Shown: piece after piece, positions 7,159 through 14,688 of the stretch | Layout of the letters: each line of letters starts with the position of its first letter | How positions within the stretch are numbered: the stretch's first letter is position 1 | Assembly (NCBI GenBank): GCA_005885515.1 | Contig: VAWK01000016.1 | Location: forward strand, 1 to 64,000 | DNA from: Actinomycetota bacterium | GTDB lineage: Bacteria; Actinomycetota; Thermoleophilia; Solirubrobacterales; Solirubrobacteraceae | DNA length: 64,000 nt | Reading direction: 5' to 3' | Translations under genes and position numbers: made by a program | Notes under the pieces: model-generated | The model's database searches: none | Told to the model about the DNA's origin: nothing | What the model saw: the letters and a program-made list of their open reading frames with translations, nothing else

Positions 7159-8029
7159 CCGCCGCTCGCGCGCGCGAGGACGCGGAAGGCTCGGAGCCGT
7201 TGCCGGCGCCAGGCGCGTCCGCATGCGCGCGCATGCGGGCGGCCGTGGCCGCGCCGGCCGCGCCGCCGGCATCGAGACGGGCGGCGAGCTCGCGCACGAT
7301 AAAGCTCGCGACGTGGTGCGGGTAGGTGCCCTTGGAGAAGCCGGCGTCATAGCCGAGCTCCTTGGCCAGCTCGTTTGACACGCGCGGTCCGCCGCACGCG
7401 AGGATCAGCCGCTTGCGCCGTCCCTCGGCCTCCACGATCTCCACCAGCTCGGTCAGGTTCGCGATGTGCAGGTTCTGCTGCGTCACCGTCTGAGACACGA
7501 GGATGGCATCCGCCCCGAGCTCGATCGCCTTGGCCACTAGCACGCTGTTGGGCACCTGGCTGCCGAGGTTGTAGGTGTGAAACGCCTTGTAGCCCTCGAG
7601 GCCGTGATGGCCGTGAAAGCCCTTCAGGTTGAGCATCGCGTCGATGCCCACGCTGTGTGTGTCGGTGCCCGTGCTTGCGCCCACGACGACCACCGGGCGT
7701 CCGATGTGCTCGCGCGCGAAGGCCTCGATCTCCTCCTCGGTCATGTACTCCAGCTCGAATCCGTCCTCGCTGAGCGACGCGTAGTCGACGCTGTGGGTGC
7801 ACTCGCCGAACATCACGAAGTACGTGTAGCCGTCGGTCAAGCTCTGGTAGTGGACCACCTCGGGACGCCGCAGCCCCATCTTCGCCGCGAGCTCCTGGGC
7901 GGCCCTGCGCGCCGCGAGCCCGTAGGGCACCGGCAGCGTGAAGCTCAGCTGCACGATCCCGTCGCCGAGATGGTCGGCGTAGGGCTTGACCCGGGCGAGG
8001 TCGGGCGTCCTTCTGGGGTGGTCAGGCAA
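7151..8029 (-). CDS. kamE: Lysine 5,6-aminomutase beta (small) subunit
   Basis: Small subunit of the adenosylcobalamin- and PLP-dependent enzyme that moves the terminal amino group of D-lysine or L-beta-lysine from C6 to C5. The protein is 292 residues. The base-off/His-on cobalamin motif D-x-H-x-x-G is at Asp123, His125 and Gly128 (TDTHSVGID), and Lys136 in LNLKGFHG matches the PLP-binding lysine of the Clostridium sticklandii enzyme. Residues 19-60 (DGIVQLSFTLPVP) match the subunit's conserved N-terminal domain. The start is a TTG at 8029 overlapping the kamD stop by 8 bp, with a G-rich ribosome site upstream; no ATG or GTG fits. The last ~35 residues are an Ala-rich tail. Confidence 0.9.
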   Translation of the reverse strand: MPDHPRRTPDLARVKPYADHLGDGIVQLSFTLPVPYGLAARRAAQELAAKMGLRRPEVVHYQSLTDGYTYFVMFGECTHSVDYASLSEDGFELEYMTEEEIEAFAREHIGRPVVVVGASTGTDTHSVGIDAMLNLKGFHGHHGLEGYKAFHTYNLGSQVPNSVLVAKAIELGADAILVSQTVTQQNLHIANLTELVEIVEAEGRRKRLILACGGPRVSNELAKELGYDAGFSKGTYPHHVASFIVRELAARLDAGGAAGAATAARMRAHADAPGAGNGSEPSASSRARAADA

Positions 8030-9587
8030 GGCTGGACGCCCCCCGCATGAGCTCGCTGGCGGGGTTGAAGTACTGCTCGGCGACCTCCACTACCCCCTCG
8101 AGGCCGCGTCCCTCGTCCACGCGCCGGGAAACGTCTCCGAACACGCCCCGCGCCAGCGCCGCGAACAGGCCTTCGTCGGCCATCTGCGTCAGCAGCTGAT
8201 GCGCGCCGTGGAGTACCTCCTGCGCGCGGCGCTGCACGATGCCGCCGCGCTTGAACTCGATCTCATCGCCGAGGTCCCGCGCGGACGCGAACACGTAGTT
8301 GACATTTTCAAGACCGATCACGCGATCGTGCACGTGAGGGGTGAAGATGCCCTCGGTCGGCACCCCGATCGTCTGGATGCCCTGTCCGGTCGCGACGGTC
8401 ACGAGGTTAAAGAGCGAGTCGCACGCGTGCGTGCGAAAGAGGTTGCCGTCCATGTGTCGCGTGGGCGGCATGTACTTCACGGGGCAGTCGGGGAACAGCT
8501 CGCGCGTGAGCTGCGCCTGGGCCCACTCATACAGCAGGCCGTTGACCACCGGAGGATCGATCTCGAATGCGTCGCCGAGCGCGATCTGCTCGTCGGCTAC
8601 CCCGGAGTCGCGCGCGAGCTGCCGGTTTATGAACTGCGATGCCGTCACCGACGACGCCGCCGCCAGCGCCTCGGCGGTGCGCAGGTAGTTGTCCTCGCCG
8701 GTGTTGATGACGACGCCGAAATAGCCGTTGACCATGCGCGACGCACGCTGGTCGATGAGGCCGCGCACGATGTTGATGTCGCGGTACAGAATCCCGTAGA
8801 GCGCGTCGTTGACCATGTTGTCGTAGCCCTCGATCGCGCCCATCGCCGCGATCTCGGGCATGCACAGCCCCGAGCAGAAGCTCGACAGGCGCACGTAGCG
8901 CCCGTGCTTGCGCGACCAGTCGTCGAGCGCGGCGCGCATGATGCGGAAGTTCTGCTGCGTGGCGAACGTGCCGCCGTAGCCCTCGGTGGTGGGGCCGAAC
9001 GGCACGTAGTCGAGCAGGCTCTGCGCGGTTGAGCGGATCACGGCCACGATGTCGCCCCCGGCTTCCGCGACCGCCAGCGCGTGGACGACGTCCTCGTACA
9101 CGTTGCCCGTCGCAGTGAGCACGTAGCGCAGCGGCGGTGGGCTCTCGCCCAGGCGGTCGCGCAGCTCGCGCCGCTCCTCCATGCGGCTGCCGATCTCGAG
9201 CAGGCGGCGCTCGCACTCGCCGCGGATCTGCTCCCTGATCGGCTCCAACGGCGCTCGCGGCAGCGCGCACAGGTCGAGCTCCTGCGCCGCCACCGCCTCG
9301 GCGATCGGCTGAGCCGACGGCCAGTCGCCGTGCAGCATCGCGTTGCCCAGCCAATAGGCGATCCCGCAAGCGAGCTCGCCTCGCTCGCGAACGTGGTCCA
9401 CGAGCACATTCGGCAACGGCACGTCCAGCTCGTTGGCGCCGTCCACGCCCAGCAGCCGTGCGACCGTCCGCTCCACCGACACGGTCGTCTTGCCGGCGAT
9501 CTGCTCGGCGACGCCCGAGGCGATCTGGACCGCCGCCTGGCGGCAGTCCTCGACGACGCCCTGGTCGAGATCGAGCTTGGTTCTCAT
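8022..9587 (-). CDS. kamD: Lysine 5,6-aminomutase alpha (large) subunit
   Basis: Large catalytic subunit (TIM barrel) of lysine 5,6-aminomutase, 521 residues, the normal length. It begins RTKLDLDQGVVEDCR and continues KTTVSVERTVARLLGVDGA, both characteristic of KamD. The barrel part contains FGPTTEGYGGTFATQQNFR and SSFCSGLCMPEIAAMGAIEG, which line the substrate/cofactor cavity in this family. It overlaps the lysS stop by four bases (ATGA), so the two are translationally coupled. The other lysine-fermentation genes (kdd, kce, kal) are not in the window, so the fate of the 2,5- or 3,5-diaminohexanoate product is not shown here. Confidence 0.92.
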   Translation of the reverse strand: MRTKLDLDQGVVEDCRQAAVQIASGVAEQIAGKTTVSVERTVARLLGVDGANELDVPLPNVLVDHVRERGELACGIAYWLGNAMLHGDWPSAQPIAEAVAAQELDLCALPRAPLEPIREQIRGECERRLLEIGSRMEERRELRDRLGESPPPLRYVLTATGNVYEDVVHALAVAEAGGDIVAVIRSTAQSLLDYVPFGPTTEGYGGTFATQQNFRIMRAALDDWSRKHGRYVRLSSFCSGLCMPEIAAMGAIEGYDNMVNDALYGILYRDINIVRGLIDQRASRMVNGYFGVVINTGEDNYLRTAEALAAASSVTASQFINRQLARDSGVADEQIALGDAFEIDPPVVNGLLYEWAQAQLTRELFPDCPVKYMPPTRHMDGNLFRTHACDSLFNLVTVATGQGIQTIGVPTEGIFTPHVHDRVIGLENVNYVFASARDLGDEIEFKRGGIVQRRAQEVLHGAHQLLTQMADEGLFAALARGVFGDVSRRVDEGRGLEGVVEVAEQYFNPASELMRGASSLA

Positions 9588-11212
9588 CGCAGCTCCCGCA
9601 CGATCGGAAACGGGATCACCTCGCGCAACGAGTCCCGTTCGGCGAGGATCATCACGAGCCGGTCCACGCCCATCCCGCCACCGGCGGTGGGGGAGTAGCC
9701 GTACTCGATCGCGCGCGCGTACTCCTCATCGTTGGGGTGCGGCACGTCCTCATCGTCGATCGTGCGCCGCTGGCGCTGCGCCACGAAGCGCTGCCACTGG
9801 TCGACTGGGTCGTTGAGCTCGGTGTCGCCGCTGACGAGCTCGATCCCGCCGATCACCGCGTCGAAGTGCTCGGCCAGCTCCGGATGCCGGGCGTGGCGCT
9901 TGGTGATCGGGAACGGCTCGAGCGGGAAGTCGAACACGTGGGTGGGCTGGATGATCGTGGGCTCGATCAGCTTCGTGTAGACGGCGTGCGTCAGCTCGGC
10001 CCAGGTCGTCGCCGGATGGATCCGTTCCTCCAGCAGCTCGGTCAGCTGCTTGATGACCGCCGCCCGGTCATCGCCCATGAAGTCGACGCCGGTTTGCTGC
10101 AGGATCGCCTCGCGCATGGTGATCCGGTGCCACGGCTTGGCTAGGTCGATCGTCTCGCCGCCGCACCGGAGCTCGGTGCGCCCGAGCACGCGCCGCGCCA
10201 CGTCGGCGAACATCTCTTCGGTCGCGCTCGCCACGTCGTAATAGTCGGCGTACGCGAGCATGAACTCGAGGATCGTGAACTCCGGGCTGTGCTTGTAGGA
10301 GATGCCCTCGTTGCGGAACGCCTTGCCCATGTCGTACACGTTCTCCAGGCCGCCGACGATGCAGCGGTTGAGATACAGCTCGACCGAGATGCGCAGGTAC
10401 AGGTCGCGGTCCAGCGCGTTGTGGTGGGTCGTAAAGGGACGCGACCCGGCGCCCCCGGCGAGCGACTGAAGGGCCGGTGTTTCGACTTCGACGAAGTCGC
10501 GTTCGTTGAGCCAGTCGCGAATCGCCGCCACGATCCTGGCCCGCGTCATGAACAGCTCGCGCGTTCGCTCATTGGCGATCAGGTCGAGCTCGCGGTAGCG
10601 GTAGCGCGTGCCCGTGTCGCCCAGCCCGTGGTGCTTGTCCGGCGGCGGGCGCAGCGCCTTGGTGAGCAGCGTGCACTCGTGAGCCGCGATCGCCAGGCCT
10701 CCGCGCTGGGTCACGTAGACGCAGCCCCGCACGCCGATGATGTCGCCCACGTCCAGGTTCAGGATGCGCTCGTATGCCTCCCGGCCGAGCGTGTCGGTGC
10801 GCAGCACGATCTGGATCGAGCCCGAGAGGTCACGCAGGTCCAGGAACGAGGTCTTGCCGTGACCCCGACGCGAGATCAGCCGCCCAGCGAGGTGGTACGG
10901 CAGCTCGGGGTGCTCGCCCGGCGCCAGCTGGGAGGGGTCATGCGCCGCGAACACGTCGGCGACCTTGGTCCGGTCCGGCAGGCGCACGTGCGGGTAGGGC
11001 TCGATCCCTTCGGATCGAAGTCGTTCCATCTTGCCCCGGCGCTCGTCGATCTCGACGACGGGCTCGGCCGCCTGCTCGCCGCCCGCTGCCGCGCGCGCCC
11101 CGGCCAGGAGCGCATCGTCGGCCCTGCCGTCATCGGCGCCCGCGCCCGCGCGTACGGTGGGCTCCCCTTCGGTCGACTGGTTGTGCTCGTGCTGGTGTCC
11201 GGAAACCGGCAT
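9584..11212 (-). CDS. lysS: Lysyl-tRNA synthetase (class II), divergent, first gene of the kam operon
   Basis: Class II LysRS of 542 residues. A low-complexity acidic/Ala tail occupies residues 1-50, an OB-fold anticodon-binding domain about 105-190 and the catalytic core 205-542. Motif 2 (FRNEGISYKHSPEFT, from residue 299) and motif 3 (GGGMGVDRL, about 511-519) are intact, as are the equivalents of E. coli Glu278/Tyr280 (Glu279, Tyr281). Two pocket segments differ from what I recall of canonical LysRS: GGANARPF is GGAGSRPF, and the NGFSELND-type motif is SGDTELND (residues 461-468), putting Ser461 and Asp463 where Asn and an aromatic residue normally pack against lysine. It may be the ordinary LysRS or a specialised paralogue; operon position with lysine aminomutase makes the question worth asking. 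Confidence 0.85.
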   Translation of the reverse strand: MPVSGHQHEHNQSTEGEPTVRAGAGADDGRADDALLAGARAAAGGEQAAEPVVEIDERRGKMERLRSEGIEPYPHVRLPDRTKVADVFAAHDPSQLAPGEHPELPYHLAGRLISRRGHGKTSFLDLRDLSGSIQIVLRTDTLGREAYERILNLDVGDIIGVRGCVYVTQRGGLAIAAHECTLLTKALRPPPDKHHGLGDTGTRYRYRELDLIANERTRELFMTRARIVAAIRDWLNERDFVEVETPALQSLAGGAGSRPFTTHHNALDRDLYLRISVELYLNRCIVGGLENVYDMGKAFRNEGISYKHSPEFTILEFMLAYADYYDVASATEEMFADVARRVLGRTELRCGGETIDLAKPWHRITMREAILQQTGVDFMGDDRAAVIKQLTELLEERIHPATTWAELTHAVYTKLIEPTIIQPTHVFDFPLEPFPITKRHARHPELAEHFDAVIGGIELVSGDTELNDPVDQWQRFVAQRQRRTIDDEDVPHPNDEEYARAIEYGYSPTAGGGMGVDRLVMILAERDSLREVIPFPIVRELR

Positions 11213-11235
11213 GTGACGATCCTCTCAAGTGAGCT

Positions 11236-11250
11236 TCGCTTGTCAAGCGA
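11236..11250. promoter_or_regulatory. 15 bp perfect palindrome upstream of lysS-kam operon
   Basis: TCGCTTGTCAAGCGA, two 7 bp arms around a single T, centred about 31 bp upstream of the lysS start codon in the 77 bp gap to the mrp stop. Size and place suit a repressor operator. It could alternatively be a small hairpin in the leader or at the mrp end; no T-run follows. Confidence 0.4.
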
Positions 11251-11289
11251 TCGAGCAGGCTGTATGTGCCGACGGCCGGTGATCGCCGA

Positions 11290-12468
11290 CTAAGCCATCG
11301 GCAGCGACACACCCGCGGGTTTTCGCTCGGCCGGGGCCGGCGGAGCCGGCGGCGCAGCGCCTGCCGGAACCTCCACCAGAGGCAGCGTCGCCAGCGGCAG
11401 CGGCGCCATCGCGATCACCCCGCGCGCGATGTGAGCGATCGCCTGCGCGGCGGGGTCCTCGGGCTCCTCGAGCACGAGCGGCCGCCCGCCGTCGGCGTGC
11501 TCGCGCAGCGGCATCGTCAGCGGCACCCTGCCGAGCAGGGGCACGTCGAGCTCCCGCGCGAGCTCCTCGCCGCCGCCCTCGCCGAAGATCGCGAAGCGCT
11601 CGCCGGAGGGGGTCTGGAATGCGCACATGTTCTCGATCACCCCGGCGATCTCCAGCGAGACCTTGTGCGCCATCTGCGCGGCTCGCCGGGCGACCTTCTG
11701 GGCGGTCGGCTGCGGCGTGGTGACGATCAAGAACTGGGCCTGCGGGAGCAGCTGGGCGAGCGTCATCGAGACGTCGCCGGTGCCGGGCGGAAGGTCGATC
11801 AGCAGGTAGTCGAGCTCGCCCCAATCGACGTCCTGGAGGAACTGCGTGAGCGCCTTGTGCAGCATCGGTCCACGCCACACGACCGCTGCGTCCTCCTCCA
11901 GGAAGAAGCCGATCGACATGACGCTCACGCCGTAGGCGCCGAGCGGGATGATCTTGCGCTCCGGCGACACCGGAGGCCGCGTGGATCCGAGCCCGTACAT
12001 GCGGGGTATCGAGTAGCCCCACACGTCCGCGTCCAGCACGCCCACGCGCTTGCCCTCGGCCATCAGCGCGGCGGCCAGGTTGGCGGTCAGCGTGGACTTT
12101 CCCACGCCACCCTTGCCCGAGCCGACGCAGAGGATGTTCGCCACCCGCGCAAGCGTGCCCTCGGGCAGGCTTGCGCGCCCCAGCTTCTGCTGCAGCGCGG
12201 CCTTCTGCGCGTCGCTGAGGACGTCGAAGTAGACGTTGCAGTGGCTCACGCCGTCGAGTCCCGCGACCGCGTCGGTGACAGCTCTCTGGAAGTGCCCGCG
12301 AATCGGACAGCCAGGCGTGGTCAGCGAGACCGTAACGTCGACCACGCCGTTCTCGCCGATCTCGATCGAGCGCACCATGTCGAGCTCGACGATCGAGCGG
12401 CGCAGCTCGGGATCGATCACGGTCGCCAGCGACTGGCGGATCTCCTCTGTGCTGGTCACCGCTCCCAT
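11290..12468 (-). CDS. mrp: Mrp/NBP35-family Fe-S carrier P-loop ATPase
   Basis: Iron-sulfur cluster carrier ATPase (ApbC/Mrp family), 392 residues. An N-terminal MIP18/DUF59 domain occupies residues 5-80 with TTPGCPIRG, followed by a deviant Walker A GSGKGGVGKS at 116-125 and a MinD-like core with LLIDLPPGTGD. The family's bridging CxxC is absent: the segment reads NMCAFQTPSGERFAIFGEGGG-like, as also in mycobacterial Mrp, so cluster binding would differ from the E. coli protein. The C-terminal ~35 residues are Pro/Ala rich. The ATG at 12468 is the preferred start; a GTG nine bases downstream has the GGGAG too close. Confidence 0.88.
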   Translation of the reverse strand: MGAVTSTEEIRQSLATVIDPELRRSIVELDMVRSIEIGENGVVDVTVSLTTPGCPIRGHFQRAVTDAVAGLDGVSHCNVYFDVLSDAQKAALQQKLGRASLPEGTLARVANILCVGSGKGGVGKSTLTANLAAALMAEGKRVGVLDADVWGYSIPRMYGLGSTRPPVSPERKIIPLGAYGVSVMSIGFFLEEDAAVVWRGPMLHKALTQFLQDVDWGELDYLLIDLPPGTGDVSMTLAQLLPQAQFLIVTTPQPTAQKVARRAAQMAHKVSLEIAGVIENMCAFQTPSGERFAIFGEGGGEELARELDVPLLGRVPLTMPLREHADGGRPLVLEEPEDPAAQAIAHIARGVIAMAPLPLATLPLVEVPAGAAPPAPPAPAERKPAGVSLPMA

Positions 12469-12560
12469 TGTGGCAAACGCGGGCTCGCCCGCCGAGCACT
12501 CGCCGCGCGGGCGGGGCTGGCGCCGCGAGCGACGCGTACTGAGGCGGGCGGCGGTTAAAT

Positions 12561-12680
12561 GACTCGCGAGACGGTTGCAGCCGTCCCGCGAGTCGAGGGA
12601 GGAGAGGGTGCTACTACTGCCGACGGGATATGAGGCCGGCAGACTCTCCCGCCTCTCGGCCTCTCCGGTCCGCAGGCGGG
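12561..12680. terminator. Hairpin region, probable terminator of the leftward basic-protein transcript
   Basis: The 229 bp gap between the basic-protein stop (12698) and the mrp start (12468) holds two inverted repeats. 12561-12594 forms a 14 bp stem with one mismatch (GACTCGCG..ACGG / CCGT..CGCGAGTC) around TTGCAG; read leftward it is followed by ATTTAA. 12648-12680 pairs CCCGCCT with AGGCGGG. The first is a good terminator candidate for leftward transcription although the T-tract is short. No gene is visible in the gap. Confidence 0.5.
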
Positions 12681-12697
12681 GGAAGGTTGGTGGAACC

Positions 12698-13282
12698 TTA
12701 GACGCGGCCCAGGACGCCCTCCTGCAGTCGCGTGGCCAGTTCGCTGGCCAGGTCCGTGCCATTCTTGGCGACGTTCTCGCGGCGACCTTCCAGTTCGCCC
12801 ACGGTGCGGCCGAACTCGCGGCGGCGCTGGCGCAGCTGGCGCTCGAGGCGCACGCGCGCTTTGCGCACCTCACGCTCGAGCCGGTTGCGCGCGGTGGCGC
12901 CGCGACGCTCGAAGCGGCGAAGCTGAGCCTGTGCCCTGGCGGGCGTCGAGTAGCTGGAGATCGCGCCGTTGACGCTCGATACGACCCGGTCGCGGGCGGT
13001 CAGAGCGACGCCCACGGGGATCAGCACGGCCCGCTCGGCGTAGTCGCCGAGGGCGTTCGAGCGATCGGACACGGTCAGGCGAGTCGCGGTGTCGGCCTGA
13101 CGCACGGCCGCCCGCGTCTGGCTCGCGGCGCGGGCGCGCGCCGCTTTGGCGCGTTTGGTTTTCGCCGGGCTCGCTTTGCGCGCGCGCGCGGACGAGCTGG
13201 TTCGGCGCGACGCAGCTTTGCGCGAGGCGCCTTTGGTGCCCTTCCGCGCGCCGCGGGTTGAGTTAGGAGTTGAAGTTGGCAT
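12698..13282 (-). CDS. Basic Lys/Arg/Ala-rich, coiled-coil protein (histone-like N-terminus)
   Basis: Protein of 194 residues with two parts. Residues 1-60 are almost entirely Ser, Arg, Lys and Ala, like the tails of actinobacterial nucleoid-associated proteins. Residues 61-194 contain a short hydrophobic stretch (VLIPVGVALTARDRVVSSV) and then a long charged helix rich in Arg/Glu (AQLRRFERRGATARNRLERE), probably coiled coil. I do not recognise a named family. Nucleoid binding or cell-surface adhesion of the HBHA kind are both possible. The ATG at 13282 has AGGAG 11 bases upstream. A LexA-like box lies 78 bp upstream. Confidence 0.65.
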   Translation of the reverse strand: MPTSTPNSTRGARKGTKGASRKAASRRTSSSARARKASPAKTKRAKAARARAASQTRAAVRQADTATRLTVSDRSNALGDYAERAVLIPVGVALTARDRVVSSVNGAISSYSTPARAQAQLRRFERRGATARNRLEREVRKARVRLERQLRQRRREFGRTVGELEGRRENVAKNGTDLASELATRLQEGVLGRV

Positions 13283-13359
13283 CTCGAGGGGGTCTCCTCT
13301 TCTTGCTCGCCCGGGGCGGGCATGTGTTCGAGTGATCGGGTTGGGCGCTGAGCTTAGCA

Positions 13360-13375
13360 GCGAACATGTGTTTGT
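13360..13375. promoter_or_regulatory. LexA/SOS-box-like site
   Basis: GCGAACATGTGTTTGT matches the actinobacterial SOS consensus TCGAACRNRTGTTYGA at 14 of 16 positions, including the full CGAAC-N4-GTTTG core. It lies in the 224 bp gap upstream of the leftward basic-protein gene (start 13282). A single match by eye in a GC-rich genome is suggestive rather than proof. Confidence 0.5.
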
Positions 13376-13406
13376 ACCCCGTCAGAGCAAGTTTGTTACT
13401 GCGCTC

Positions 13407-13435
13407 ATCCTATCACGCCTACGGTGCCCGAAAAA
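13407..13435 (-). promoter_or_regulatory. Candidate promoter for the basic-protein gene
   Basis: Read on the minus strand: TTTTTC (13435-13430), 17 bp spacer, TAGGAT (13412-13407). The -10 is good, the -35 weak. It is in one of the few AT-richer gaps of the window, and transcription would begin just before the LexA-like box. Confidence 0.3.
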
Positions 13436-13506
13436 CGCCCGGAAAACCGGTCAAACTGCGGCTTACTGTGTAACAGGAGGAACGTCCGTTCGCCCACGCA
13501 GGCGAG

Positions 13507-14565
13507 CTAGGAGCGCGTTCGCGCGAGCCACTGCGCCGGCGCGTGCAGCTCCGCCGTGGTGGGCAGGCTCTGCGGCCCGTCCCACGCTCGCGCCAGCGCC
13601 TGCGGCCCGCCCTCGTTGACCACTGCGTCGCAGAAGCGCCGCCCGAGCTCGTATTGGCGCAGCTTGAGCTCCAGGCCCAGCAGCCGCTCGAGCACGCGCC
13701 ACGGCAGCCCGCGCGACTCCCGGCGCCGGTTCATCGCGCCGCGCAGCCGCGGCAGCGATGGGAGCACCTCGGTGCCGACCGCGTCCATCGTGTGCTCGGC
13801 GTGGCCCTCGATCAGCGACATCGCCGCCTGCATGCGCTCCACCAGCTGCCAGCGGTCCTCGCCCAGCGTCAGGCGCAGCAGTTCGCCGCGGCGGGCACGT
13901 TCCGCGAGCTCGCGCAGCTGGTCGGGGTCGGGCAGCCTCGGGCGCCCGCCAGGGGCGCGCCGCGCACCCGCATCCCGGTCGCGCGAGAAGCGTCCGGCGA
14001 GCGTCACCTGCAGCCCGTCGATCAGCTGCTTGAGCAGGCCCCCGAGATGCTCGCGCAGCCACGGAGCGCCGGCGAACTGGACCGCGTGCGTGATCTCGTG
14101 GATGCTCACCCACAGCACCAGCTCGTCGCGGTCCACTCCCATGTTGCGGGCCGTGAGCGCGAGGTTCGGCGCCAGCAGCAGCAGGCGCGGCGGCGTCGAG
14201 GCATCGAGCAGCGCGAGGTCGTACTGTCCCAGCACCCGCTGGGAGAGGATCCCTGTCAGCGCCCCCAGCTGCGCGCCCAGCAGAAACCCCGACGCCGCGC
14301 GCAGCGGGCCCGCCAGCGGCCCGGTCCCATCGCCCAAGCGCTCGCTGAGCGGCCCGAGCAGCGGCCGCATGTTCTTCAGGTGCCGGTCGACCGCCTCAAG
14401 CGGCGGCAAATCGCTCGGCACGGGCAGGCCGCTGTAGCTGCCCACGCGCTCGGCGAAGTCGTACGCGAGCGGCTGAACCGCCCCCGCGCGGACGCCGCCC
14501 GGGGGCGGCGAACCGGCGATTCGCTCGCCGATTCGCTGCGCGATGCTCCAGTCGATTGCGTCCAT
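13507..14565 (-). CDS. Zinc-dependent metalloprotease (DUF2342/F420-biosynthesis-associated family)
   Basis: Protein of 352 residues of the actinobacterial zinc metalloprotease-like family. The Zn-binding HExxH is present as IHEITHAVQF near residue 155, with a downstream EGHAEHTMD segment supplying a likely third ligand. N-terminal DWSIAQRIGERIAGSPPP and the segment RLLLLAPNLALTARNMGVDR are typical of the family. No signal peptide or membrane segment is visible, so it probably acts in the cytoplasm. The ATG at 14565 starts at the conserved N-terminus; the frame continues to 14958 only as a shadow of the next gene. It is divergent from the helicase-stripped nuclease gene. Confidence 0.8.
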   Translation of the reverse strand: MDAIDWSIAQRIGERIAGSPPPGGVRAGAVQPLAYDFAERVGSYSGLPVPSDLPPLEAVDRHLKNMRPLLGPLSERLGDGTGPLAGPLRAASGFLLGAQLGALTGILSQRVLGQYDLALLDASTPPRLLLLAPNLALTARNMGVDRDELVLWVSIHEITHAVQFAGAPWLREHLGGLLKQLIDGLQVTLAGRFSRDRDAGARRAPGGRPRLPDPDQLRELAERARRGELLRLTLGEDRWQLVERMQAAMSLIEGHAEHTMDAVGTEVLPSLPRLRGAMNRRRESRGLPWRVLERLLGLELKLRQYELGRRFCDAVVNEGGPQALARAWDGPQSLPTTAELHAPAQWLARTRS

Positions 14566-14688
14566 CTTCAAGAGCGTAGCCCGCGCTTCGCCGCGGCCCC
14601 GCTCACCGCGGGGGGAGAGCTGCTCGGCTGGGACCGTCCGGACGCCGGAGCGCCCATTGCCGTGGCCGGGCGCTCGTATGCTTGTGTG

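Noticed and set aside
13543..14688. Long plus-strand frame in front of the nuclease gene, which could have supplied the missing helicase half
   Set aside because: It is the antisense of the metalloprotease (Gln/Arg/His-rich, no helicase motifs). The helicase N-terminus is truly absent.
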